Assembly (NCBI GenBank): GCA_028820655.1
Contig: JAPPIK010000005.1
Location: forward strand, 16,916-80,915
From: Candidatus Poribacteria bacterium
Lineage (GTDB): Bacteria > Poribacteria > WGA-4E > JAJDTR01
Length of the DNA: 64,000 bases
Direction: 5' to 3'
The notes under the pieces are model-generated. The model did no database searches and was not told the DNA's origin. It saw nothing but the letters and a program-made list of their open reading frames with translations. A program made the position numbers and the translations under genes. Position 1 is the stretch's first letter. Every line of letters starts with the position of its first letter. Of the stretch, positions 29,651 to 38,076 are shown in pieces.

Positions 29651-31078
29651 ATGTTAAACTACGATGCCTTGATGAAACGGATCACTGTGGTGATAATGGC
29701 AACCTTTTTGAGTATTGATGGGATAGTTGATTTGGAAGCCTCGGCGCAAAATCGCCGGAGGGGACGCGATGGAACGATGCCGCTTCAGCAGCGGAAGGAT
29801 ACGTTAAAAGCCGATATAACGAAAGATTTGCCACAAAATCTTCTCAATTTCGCTCGGCTCATGAGCGACCAAACCGAAAACCGCATGGTGGATCTAGTGT
29901 TCGTAATAGACGGTGGCCGAGGCATGCTGAACGCAATCGCCCAGATTCAGCGAACATTGGTTGATGTAGCTAACGTATTTGAGGAGGAGTTGATTGATTA
30001 TAGGATTGCGGCGACCTCGTATGGGAGAACTGTTGGCGAACCGAGAATTGCTACGCGATCCTTCGAGACCGACTTAGCTGGTATTCAATCGTGGCTGCGT
30101 GAATTGCGAATGTCGAGGAACTCCGAGACCGGTTACGGACTTGACGCCATTCTACAGACGCTCAAGGAGACCGGGTTCAGATCAGAAGCACTAAAACATT
30201 TGATCGTCTTTACGGATTCACGCTTGCAGACCGCTTGGGCCGCGGAGAAAGCAAAGGACAAAATGTTGAAAGAGATTGTCGACCTGTGTAAAAAAGCCGA
30301 TATTCACATTAACATCATCGGGGTGAGCGAATCGGCGCAGATACAACTGACAGCTAGAACTGGCGGCGAATTCTGCGCAATCTCCGGTGACGGTAATGAG
30401 CGAATTAAATTTCTCAAACCAGGTGATATAGACAAGTCTATGCTTAAAATCGAAGGGGTTTTCAAGCTAACCGCACAGCATATAGTCCAAACAGTAAAGA
30501 AATCGACTGATGTTATCTTTATGTTTGATTCAAGCTTGAGAATGGCGGCCAAGGTTGACAAGACTAAAGTTGCCAAAATCTGCCACGGAATTGAAGACAT
30601 GGCAGACATTCTGAATAAAGCCGGAATCGATTATCGATTTGGCGCAATCCGTTATTGGGCGGCGATAGGCAGCGGCGAAAGCGTGGTGACACTCACCCGG
30701 CCTCCACTGAACACCGATCAGGTCAAGCGATTGTTTCGTGCATCAAAGCAGGGAGAAAGGAATCTCCTCGGTGCAGTGGTAAAAGGGATACCGAAACTGA
30801 ATACACCAGCGCACCGACAGTTAGTTCTCGTGATTGTCACGGACGGATCGCCTACTTTTCGCTTGGAAAAAGAACATACGGTCGACCAAGCTATCGACGT
30901 GTGTCGCAGGGCGGGCGCGCAGGTGAACGTCATCGGCCAATCTTCGATGGGTGCTCGTTCGTATTCCGGCCGATTTGGCGGCCGCGCAACTCTTCCTTCT
31001 ATTGAGTTTCAAAAACGAGTTGCCAAGATTACAAACGGGGTATTTTTCGTTATGCCCGGATCTCTTGGCCGACATTAG
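29651..31078 (+). CDS. Exported double von Willebrand A domain protein, paralogue 2
   Basis: Closely similar throughout to paralogue 1. The ATG at 29651 (MLNYDAL) is preferred over one 18 bases upstream because the segment GGTCACATG is also present at the start of paralogue 3. Signal peptide about 1-32 ending near ASAQ. Domain 1 MIDAS is DGGRG (87-91); domain 2 reads DSSLR, so the second Ser of DxSxS is Arg and metal binding is doubtful, although TDG is kept. Stretches such as ETGYGLDAILQTLKET are nearly identical to paralogue 1. Function unknown. Confidence 0.85.
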   Translation: MLNYDALMKRITVVIMATFLSIDGIVDLEASAQNRRRGRDGTMPLQQRKDTLKADITKDLPQNLLNFARLMSDQTENRMVDLVFVIDGGRGMLNAIAQIQRTLVDVANVFEEELIDYRIAATSYGRTVGEPRIATRSFETDLAGIQSWLRELRMSRNSETGYGLDAILQTLKETGFRSEALKHLIVFTDSRLQTAWAAEKAKDKMLKEIVDLCKKADIHINIIGVSESAQIQLTARTGGEFCAISGDGNERIKFLKPGDIDKSMLKIEGVFKLTAQHIVQTVKKSTDVIFMFDSSLRMAAKVDKTKVAKICHGIEDMADILNKAGIDYRFGAIRYWAAIGSGESVVTLTRPPLNTDQVKRLFRASKQGERNLLGAVVKGIPKLNTPAHRQLVLVIVTDGSPTFRLEKEHTVDQAIDVCRRAGAQVNVIGQSSMGARSYSGRFGGRATLPSIEFQKRVAKITNGVFFVMPGSLGRH

Positions 31079-31360
31079 TAAGAGCATCACTCAGATTTGC
31101 GCTTTTGCGCTTCATCTTCCTTTCTTCAAAGTAATTTTTTGAACGGAAAATAATTCCCTGATATATCAAATGACAACCCAATTTTAAAATCCTCGATTTT
31201 TTTACTGTCCGGCGCAATTTGTGAGCATTGGCTACAGAAGTGAATTCTGTCATCTGATTGTCGAACGTCTAGGTCTTGAATCGCGAGACTAAATAAACCC
31301 TGACAGATTGGCTTGAATTCAACAGTGGAATCGCCGAGAAACAACGAGAGAGGAGGTCAC

Positions 31361-32833
31361 ATGGCAAACCACGACACCTTAATGAAGCGAATTGCTTGGA
31401 CCGCGGCCACAATCTGGTTGACTATTGATGCCACAGTTGCGGTAGAAGCTACGCGACAATCTGAACATCGTATAGTTGAGATACCTGAACAGACGGGGGG
31501 TGAGTCGAACACGGTTTCAACCGAACGTATGACTGAACACATTCTTGAAATTGCTCGAAATGTCGCCGGTCAATCCCAGAACCAGATGGTAGATATGGCG
31601 TTCATCGTTGATGGAAGCCGGGGCATGATGGGTAGAATTTCAACGCTTGAGGATACACTTTTTTACGTGGAAGAGGTATTTGACGAGGAGTTGATCGACT
31701 CTCGATTCTGGTTCCAGAGACTTGACGCTGGCGCGAACATTAGCGTCTCGCCGTTCGCAAGTGATATATTCAGTAGTCGGGCATGGTTTCAAAAATTGCG
31801 GTTAACTCCCGGGGATTCTGCTCGCTGTTACGGACTTGATGCAATCCTGCAGACGTTGAGAGAGGTAAACTTCCGACCGGAGGCGTCGAAGCACTTGCTC
31901 GTTGTATCGCATTCAAGCTTGCGGACGGTCTGGGACGTTCGAGGAGCAGAAGATAAAATGGTCAAGCAAATCATTAGAGAATGCAACAATGACCAAATAT
32001 ACATTCACGTGATTGGATTAAGTGAACCCGAACCGTTACGATTGGCGATTGGGACGGGGGGAAAGTTGTATCCTATATCTAACAGCCACAATAACGCGGT
32101 TAAGTTCCTCAAACCTGCTGACCTAGATAGGTCCATCCTGAAGACTGAAGGCATCTTTGGGTTAACAGCGAAGCACATCGCCGAAACTGCAACACAATCT
32201 ACGGACATTATTTTTTTGTTCGATTCAAGTTTTAGTATGGAGGCAAAAGCAGAGAAAATGTGCCGTGGAGTTGATGAGATGGTAAACGTACTACATATGG
32301 GCGGGGTCAATCACCGGTTTGGAGTCATCCGATTTTGGGCTGCCAGCGGCGGCGGACAGAGCATCGTGCTGTTGACAAAACCTCCAATAAGCGCCAATCA
32401 AGTCAAACAACTGTTCCGCATACCCAAGCGCGGAGATGAGCATCTCCTTGATGCCGTCGTAGAGGGCGTACCAAAACTAAGGACTTCCAAAGATCGGAAA
32501 CTCGTTCTCGTAATCCTCACGGACGAACCACCAAGTAGTGACTCCGCGAAGGGGTATACAGTTGAGCAAGCCGTTGAAGTTTGTCGGAGGGAAGGAGCGC
32601 AAGTGAACGTCATCGGGGCATCTTCAATGCGCAATGATTTATTTCAGGATAGAATGCGAGGCGATATGATTCGCGTGGTCAGGGAGAAAACGGTCGGCAA
32701 CATGCGTCGAAGCAATCCCTCCGCCGCCACTTTCCAGAATAGGGTTCCATTTGAGAAGAGCGTTACAGAGACGACAAACGGTGTCTACTATATAATGCCT
32801 GGTGCCGCCATTGTTGCCGATAATAGGCGATAG
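31361..32833 (+). CDS. Exported double von Willebrand A domain protein, paralogue 3
   Basis: Third and most diverged copy, 490 aa from ATG 31361 (MANHDTL), which has AGGAGG just upstream. Signal peptide about 1-30. Domain 1 has DGSRG (84-88) but the later TDS of the paralogues is changed to SHS; domain 2 has a good DSSFS and TDE. A 20-25-residue basic insertion (around RVVREKTVGNMRR) precedes the conserved end TNGVYYIMPG. Tandem duplication with divergence of metal sites is the simplest explanation. Confidence 0.85.
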   Translation: MANHDTLMKRIAWTAATIWLTIDATVAVEATRQSEHRIVEIPEQTGGESNTVSTERMTEHILEIARNVAGQSQNQMVDMAFIVDGSRGMMGRISTLEDTLFYVEEVFDEELIDSRFWFQRLDAGANISVSPFASDIFSSRAWFQKLRLTPGDSARCYGLDAILQTLREVNFRPEASKHLLVVSHSSLRTVWDVRGAEDKMVKQIIRECNNDQIYIHVIGLSEPEPLRLAIGTGGKLYPISNSHNNAVKFLKPADLDRSILKTEGIFGLTAKHIAETATQSTDIIFLFDSSFSMEAKAEKMCRGVDEMVNVLHMGGVNHRFGVIRFWAASGGGQSIVLLTKPPISANQVKQLFRIPKRGDEHLLDAVVEGVPKLRTSKDRKLVLVILTDEPPSSDSAKGYTVEQAVEVCRREGAQVNVIGASSMRNDLFQDRMRGDMIRVVREKTVGNMRRSNPSAATFQNRVPFEKSVTETTNGVYYIMPGAAIVADNRR

Positions 32834-32880
32834 TTACAAGAGATTCATGTAATCTGTTCGGTACCCGCCAACGACAACCG

Positions 32881-33858
32881 TCAATTGTCAAGTTCCTTTT
32901 CAAACTGTCTCGCGTACATCGCGATGAGCGCAAAGCAAGTTGATTGCAAGTTCGTCATTGGTTCTTTCAATTCAACCGGCGTGTCGCTTTCGAAACCCCC
33001 ATCCTCCTGTTGGACTGTCGTCAGGTATCCAAGTGCAACACGGTCCGCATTTAACGGGTCTTTTCCGGCAGCAAGCGCCATAACAGCATACGCGGAAATC
33101 TCGGGATCGCTCGCCTCTCCTTTTGTTCTGCCGAAACCGCCGTCCTCATTCTGCATCTGCTTCAGCCAAACGATCTGAACATCAATGTTGTAGACAGGCG
33201 CTAACCCCTGCAACACCCAAGCGGTAACAAGCACATCTGAGCGGCCAGCACGCTTCAAAGACCATCCGCCATCCACGTTGATTTGCTCGGCTAGCCAATC
33301 GGACCCCCTTGAGATCCAATTGCCGCCCCTTGAGACGGGCCGAAAATCAGCCTTGAAACCCAATCGCTTGAGTCCTGCCAGCACGGCGGCGGTGTACAGT
33401 GAATTACCGGGTTTGTGCATTTCTCTTGCCCAACTACCATTCTCGTTCTGCGCGTCTCTTATCCATTTCAATCCCGCGAATCTTTCGTCTGAATCATCCG
33501 TTTCTGCTTGGGCGAGCGCCACCAGCACAAAGATGGTATGTGCGGTATTACCGTTCCAGCTGCCGTCTTGCAGCTGTTGGCTCGTCAGATACTTCACTCC
33601 CCGACGAATGACGGTTGAACCGGTGCCCCATCCTTTGAACATTAGGGCTTGCATCGCAAAAGAGGTGATCTCAACATCACTCTCTCCTCCAGGTAAGAGA
33701 GGCCAGCCGCCATCATCGTTTTGAGCGGCAATGATATATGATTCGGCCCGTTCAATGGTCTCGAACAGAGTTGATCCCGTCAGACGCTTTTCAGGGACAA
33801 GCAGTAAACAAACAATACAAATCCACCACAATGAAACTCGAGATTGAACCTTACGCAT
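32881..33858 (-). CDS. Exported prenyltransferase/squalene-oxidase repeat protein
   Basis: A 325-aa protein with a signal peptide and at least five copies of the QxxDGGW-type repeat (QNDDGGW, QLQDGSW, QNENGSW, INVDGGW, QNEDGGF, QQEDGGF) that builds alpha/alpha toroids in terpene cyclases and related proteins. The cyclase DxDD motif is not seen and the length is half that of squalene-hopene cyclase, so it is probably a binding or structural protein. It converges with vWA paralogue 3. Confidence 0.85.
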   Translation of the reverse strand: MRKVQSRVSLWWICIVCLLLVPEKRLTGSTLFETIERAESYIIAAQNDDGGWPLLPGGESDVEITSFAMQALMFKGWGTGSTVIRRGVKYLTSQQLQDGSWNGNTAHTIFVLVALAQAETDDSDERFAGLKWIRDAQNENGSWAREMHKPGNSLYTAAVLAGLKRLGFKADFRPVSRGGNWISRGSDWLAEQINVDGGWSLKRAGRSDVLVTAWVLQGLAPVYNIDVQIVWLKQMQNEDGGFGRTKGEASDPEISAYAVMALAAGKDPLNADRVALGYLTTVQQEDGGFESDTPVELKEPMTNLQSTCFALIAMYARQFEKELDN

Positions 33859-34531
33859 GTCGTCTTCTCCGTGGTTTTAAGACGAAATTCCGTGCCGAGT
33901 CCATAGTCAAAGAAATATGTTTTTTTGACTCGTGACTCCAATCTAACCGGCAGTGGTGATTTCTAGCGATCTTTTATTGAGTCGCCCTAGCGGGTACATC
34001 AACCGTATTTTGCTCAAGCGATTTACGAAAACAATTGTACATCCTTCAGACGAATTGCCAATCTGTCATGTTGCTCTTCCAATCCGGAAGAACACCTGAA
34101 ATAGCGGATCGTTGCTGTCGATTCAAAGTTTCGCGCTAAAAATTTACTTCATGAACCACTGGTCAAAAGGTGGAAATCTAGCGGGGCCGGGCATTGATTA
34201 ACAACAAGGGCATTTAACCTGCCGATACCTCAAAAGCGTGAACCATTATCCCATCAAAATAATCCTATTTCTATCACACCCCATAAGTGACACCAATTGT
34301 TCCCAAAATTGGGTTGGACGAACTTTGACACTATATTGACCTTCAAGCGTGCAGTCCGGGGACGATTGAACCAAGAGAGGATGCTTGAGTCGCGGTTGGC
34401 GCTGGACGGAATGAGGAGACAACAAATCAATGGACAACATAGAGAGTTGCCAGATTTAAGCGATGATTACACATGGACAAAGAATGTTGTCATCGCATGG
34501 CTCACAGATCATGTCATTGCCGGCAACTGTT
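33859..34531. other. 673-bp region without a recognised gene
   Basis: Nothing convincing on either strand. A plus-strand open frame from 34297 runs into the 3' end of the CoxE-like gene but reads like non-coding sequence. Confidence 0.5.
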
Positions 34532-35713
34532 TTAGTGAGACCAGATCGGTATCAAAACTTTGGTTAACTTCACGAGACTTTCAAGATTGTGAGCGGGTAG
34601 AAAATAATCGACATATGGCAGTGCGGTACGAATGCCTCGGCAAACGGGTTGATATCCGCTACTACCAAGTAACGGATTAAGCCATATTAGCTTGTAGGCG
34701 TGCCGATTTAGCAATTCCATCGATCGCCGTAACACATCTGCATCTCCTTGATCCCAACCATCACTAATGAGAATGACTACAGATCGATTGGCCGAAAAGG
34801 AGCGGGCAAATTCGCGATAAAATCCTATTACACTTTCGCCGATTTTCGTCCCACCCGACCAATCGGGGACTACCTCTGCTATTTCACGGAGTCCATCTTC
34901 GACGCCCTTGCGGCGAAGGAGTCCGGTGATGTTCGTCAGACGCGTGCTAAACACCGCAATTTCGATCTCTCTGATCTCTTTTTGCATGCCATAGATGAAT
35001 TGGATTAGAAATTTTGAATAACAGTCCATCGATCCGCTAACATCGCATAGCAGGAGAATCTTGTTTTTCTTGATCTTGCGACGCCTGTGGATGAGGCTTA
35101 TCGTCTCACCGCCATACGCGATATTTCTGCGCCAACTCCTCCTGAAGTCAATAGTTTTGCCTTTGGTTGCAGGTTCTTTGCGCCGACTCAATTTTGTCGC
35201 AAGCAGCGCCGCAAATTTTGCGATAGCTTTGCGCGCCTTTTCAATCTCCTCAGGTGAGAGCTTGCTGAAATCTTTCTGCGTCAGGACATCATCCGGACTG
35301 TAAGCAATCGTGTCCCCCGCTGACTGATCTTCGTTTTCCTCGTTGTTCGTTTCCAACCACTCATTGACGGCAAAATCTCCGTCGTCGTCCTGCACTAGGT
35401 CGGCGAGTTCTCGAAGCGATGATTCGTCCGTAGATGGCCCATCAGTACCATCGTCATCAGGTCTCAATTGATCCAGCGCCGGGCGAGGATATTTCCAGAA
35501 CAGGTCAAATGCCAAGTCGAAAGTTTCACGATCAGACTCGTTTGCTATTAGATTCGTCCTAGCAGTATGGTAAAACTCGTCGCGTTGTCCAATGTCGATG
35601 AATTCCAAACTGCGGCAGAAACCAATCTGATTTGTCGTGGTAACGTTGATGTCCATCTTTTTGAGAAGGTGACAGAAACCAACGATTTCCCGGGATAGCG
35701 TTCGTTGTCTCAT
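34532..35713 (-). CDS. CoxE-like von Willebrand A protein
   Basis: A 393-aa cytosolic vWA protein starting MRQRTLSREI (ATG 35713 with AGGGGTG before it; the frame opens 16 codons earlier inside moxR). The C-terminal half has a perfect MIDAS: CDVSGSMD, then a TK and ISDGWDQGD. The middle is acidic (LVQDDDGDF). Proteins of this family (CoxE) act with MoxR/CoxD ATPases to insert or activate metal centres, for example in CO dehydrogenase. It follows the MoxR gene by 4 bp, so the two are coupled. Confidence 0.88.
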   Translation of the reverse strand: MRQRTLSREIVGFCHLLKKMDINVTTTNQIGFCRSLEFIDIGQRDEFYHTARTNLIANESDRETFDLAFDLFWKYPRPALDQLRPDDDGTDGPSTDESSLRELADLVQDDDGDFAVNEWLETNNEENEDQSAGDTIAYSPDDVLTQKDFSKLSPEEIEKARKAIAKFAALLATKLSRRKEPATKGKTIDFRRSWRRNIAYGGETISLIHRRRKIKKNKILLLCDVSGSMDCYSKFLIQFIYGMQKEIREIEIAVFSTRLTNITGLLRRKGVEDGLREIAEVVPDWSGGTKIGESVIGFYREFARSFSANRSVVILISDGWDQGDADVLRRSMELLNRHAYKLIWLNPLLGSSGYQPVCRGIRTALPYVDYFLPAHNLESLVKLTKVLIPIWSH

Positions 35714-35717
35714 GACA

Positions 35718-36662
35718 TCACCCCTGCGAATAGACCCATTCCGTTTTCTCCGGCTCGCCATGCGAAGACGAATCCGCTAAGCGTTTCGCCCGAGCGACAA
35801 ACTCATGAAGGTCAGCCCCTTGCGCGCGCTGAACGTCATCTTGATATTTGAAGAGACAGCCAAGAGTTTCATCAACGATCTCCGGATCAAGCGTATCTTT
35901 TCCAAGTGCGATAAGCGCCAACCCCCAGTCGAGTGTTTCGGCTATTCCCGGTTTCTTATAATAATCTCCTTCCCGCCAAATTTGCATCATCGAGCACAAC
36001 TGCTGTGCGAGGCGATGGTCAATATTCGGGATTTTCGTCTTCACGATTGATAACTCTTTTTGGAGAGAGGGATAATCAATCCACTGATACAGACAGCGTC
36101 GTTTCAGGGCTTCATGAACTTCGCGCGTACGATTCGAAGTCAACACCACGTAAGGAATGTGTTTCGCTCGAATCGTACCGATCTCCGGTATGGTGATTTG
36201 GAAATCTGACAGGATCTCGAGCAAGAACGCCTCAAACTCGCTGTCACTCCGATCCACTTCGTCAATCAGCAAAACAGGTGCTACATCTCCATCGCTTTGA
36301 ATTGCATCAAGAAGAGGGCGCTTCAAAAGAAAATCTTCGCTAAAGAGGTTCGCGCCGATTTGATCTTTTTCAATTCTTTGGGCTTCATCGATACGTAACT
36401 GTAGAATTTGCTTGGCATAGTTCCATTCGTACAATGCGCTGTAGGCGTCCAGACCTTCATAGCACTGCAGACGGATTAGCTTCCCATCAGTTATCGTAGC
36501 TAGGACTTTAGCGACTTCTGTCTTTCCAACTCCCGGCTCGCCCTCAAGAAAGATTGGTTTGTTCAAGTTGTGGGCTAAGTAGAGGGTCGTTGCCAACGCC
36601 CGGTCGGTAATGTATTCCCCCTTCGCGCATGCACTTTGTACTTCTTCAATCGATTCAAACAT
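35718..36662 (-). CDS. MoxR-family AAA+ ATPase (CoxD-like)
   Basis: A 314-aa ATPase: Walker A GEPGVGKTE, Walker B LLIDEVDRSD, sensor-1 LTSNRTRE. MoxR proteins pair with vWA proteins as chaperones for metalloenzyme maturation; the neighbouring CoxE-like and MocA-like genes make a CoxD role likely. It lies 68 bp downstream of the MocA-like gene. Confidence 0.93.
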   Translation of the reverse strand: MFESIEEVQSACAKGEYITDRALATTLYLAHNLNKPIFLEGEPGVGKTEVAKVLATITDGKLIRLQCYEGLDAYSALYEWNYAKQILQLRIDEAQRIEKDQIGANLFSEDFLLKRPLLDAIQSDGDVAPVLLIDEVDRSDSEFEAFLLEILSDFQITIPEIGTIRAKHIPYVVLTSNRTREVHEALKRRCLYQWIDYPSLQKELSIVKTKIPNIDHRLAQQLCSMMQIWREGDYYKKPGIAETLDWGLALIALGKDTLDPEIVDETLGCLFKYQDDVQRAQGADLHEFVARAKRLADSSSHGEPEKTEWVYSQG

Positions 36663-36730
36663 TTAGATTTAACCTAGCTTTTGGTGCAGAGTATTTCGGA
36701 TGCGATTATGGCTTGAAGTCATCAAATCCA

Positions 36731-37342
36731 TTACACCACTTTGTCGTCCTGCAGTGCTTCGTAGTAATCTCTACGATAATCTATGTCTCTTATGACATGG
36801 TTTGTATCAACGATGACGTAATGGATATCGTCAGCATTTTTTTTAAAAAGCGATCTAATGCCACCGCTATCCGCTCGGAGAGCGAGTATCTCAGAAGCAT
36901 AGCACCGATTGAAAACGGCGGGATGCCCGCGACGATAGTCAAAACTTGGTACCGCGATCCCCTTGCTAGTTGCCTTGTATTCGTCTAAGACGCAGTCGAT
37001 CAGGTTTGACGTTATAAACGGTTGATCGACGAGCATCAGTGCAAATGCATCTGCTCGATTAGGTAAAGCCTTGATTCCGCACTGTGCGGAGGTGTGCATC
37101 CCTTGTTGATAGTGTGAATTAAACACGACCCTGACAGGTTTATTTCGGATCTTCCCACGCACTTTCTCCGATTCGTGACCGATTACGACGATGACTTCAT
37201 CCAGCTTGGAGCCGAGCATGTTATCGATTATCGTTTCGATTATGGTACTGTGTCGGAAGGGAAGTAGCTGCTTCGGTTCACCCATTCGGGTGGATAACCC
37301 TGCCGCCAGGAGTATCCCATGGATATTGTCTGTTGTTGGCAT
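36731..37342 (-). CDS. MocA/MobA-like molybdenum cofactor nucleotidyltransferase
   Basis: A 203-aa GT-A-fold nucleotidyltransferase with LAAGLSTRMGEPKQLLPF at the N-terminus and LMLVDQPFI (metal-binding Asp). The loop fits MocA, which makes the cytosine dinucleotide cofactor of xanthine-dehydrogenase-type enzymes. Adjacent MoxR and CoxE-like genes support maturation of a molybdenum hydroxylase, none of whose structural genes is in the window. Confidence 0.88.
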   Translation of the reverse strand: MPTTDNIHGILLAAGLSTRMGEPKQLLPFRHSTIIETIIDNMLGSKLDEVIVVIGHESEKVRGKIRNKPVRVVFNSHYQQGMHTSAQCGIKALPNRADAFALMLVDQPFITSNLIDCVLDEYKATSKGIAVPSFDYRRGHPAVFNRCYASEILALRADSGGIRSLFKKNADDIHYVIVDTNHVIRDIDYRRDYYEALQDDKVV

Positions 37343-37454
37343 AACGCACGACTGATTCAGACGTAATCGGGCAGGATAACGCGAGGGATGTTAGTTGTAT
37401 TCATGTATTGATTTGGACAGTGAGCGCCAAAGTGCAATGGACCAACCCACCACC

Positions 37455-37724
37455 CTAGATGCGAATCTCGAAATTCGAGTATTCGCCGTCACAATCGCGT
37501 TCATCAATTCGGACGCGGTCGACTATTCCCATGGGAGGCCCCTTTTCCAGCACAACGAGGAATTCATGCAGTGCTATTCTAGCTCCTTCTGCGACAATTT
37601 CAACGTCGCCGTTACCTAGGTTCTTGGTATAACCGTGAATCCCATGTTTCTCTGCACTTCGTCGTGCAAAATCGCGAAAACCGACCCCCTGAACTCGACC
37701 ACTAATGAGAATATGAAACTGCAT
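37455..37724 (-). CDS. acyP: Acylphosphatase
   Basis: An 89-aa acylphosphatase from ATG 37724 (MQFHILISGRVQGVGFRD); GRVQGVGFR carries the catalytic Arg, and GYTKNLGNGDVEIVAEG carries the conserved Asn. It hydrolyses acyl phosphates. The frame remains open upstream to 37793 and a 112-aa version is possible, but the shorter one matches the family length. Confidence 0.9.
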   Translation of the reverse strand: MQFHILISGRVQGVGFRDFARRSAEKHGIHGYTKNLGNGDVEIVAEGARIALHEFLVVLEKGPPMGIVDRVRIDERDCDGEYSNFEIRI

Positions 37725-38076
37725 AGGCTGGTTGAACACTTTCGTCAACTTCACCGCCGCATTGCGCGGTAAAAGTCGCTTGGCATTCTTCATTCATGAC
37801 GTTCGTTGAGTATATCACAAACTCTTCCAGAATGGATGAAATATCCCTCTGCTCCCAAGGCAATGGCATCAAATCTTTTTTTGAGAGACTCATTTGGTCG
37901 CATGTCCGACAACCGCCTGAATTGGCGATTCATCTCCACTGAACACAAGCTTCATCGCTCGTCAAGTCAAACAACCTGCCTCGTTTAGGGGCTCTGATTC
38001 TCAAGTTGAGCCAGAACACAGAGGCAAACAATCGCGACCAATTTCGCCATGCAACGCTGAATTGTTAAACTTCTAA

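Noticed and set aside
34297..34680. 127-codon plus-strand frame
   Set aside because: Its 3' half is antisense to the well-supported CoxE-like gene and it has no recognisable domain.
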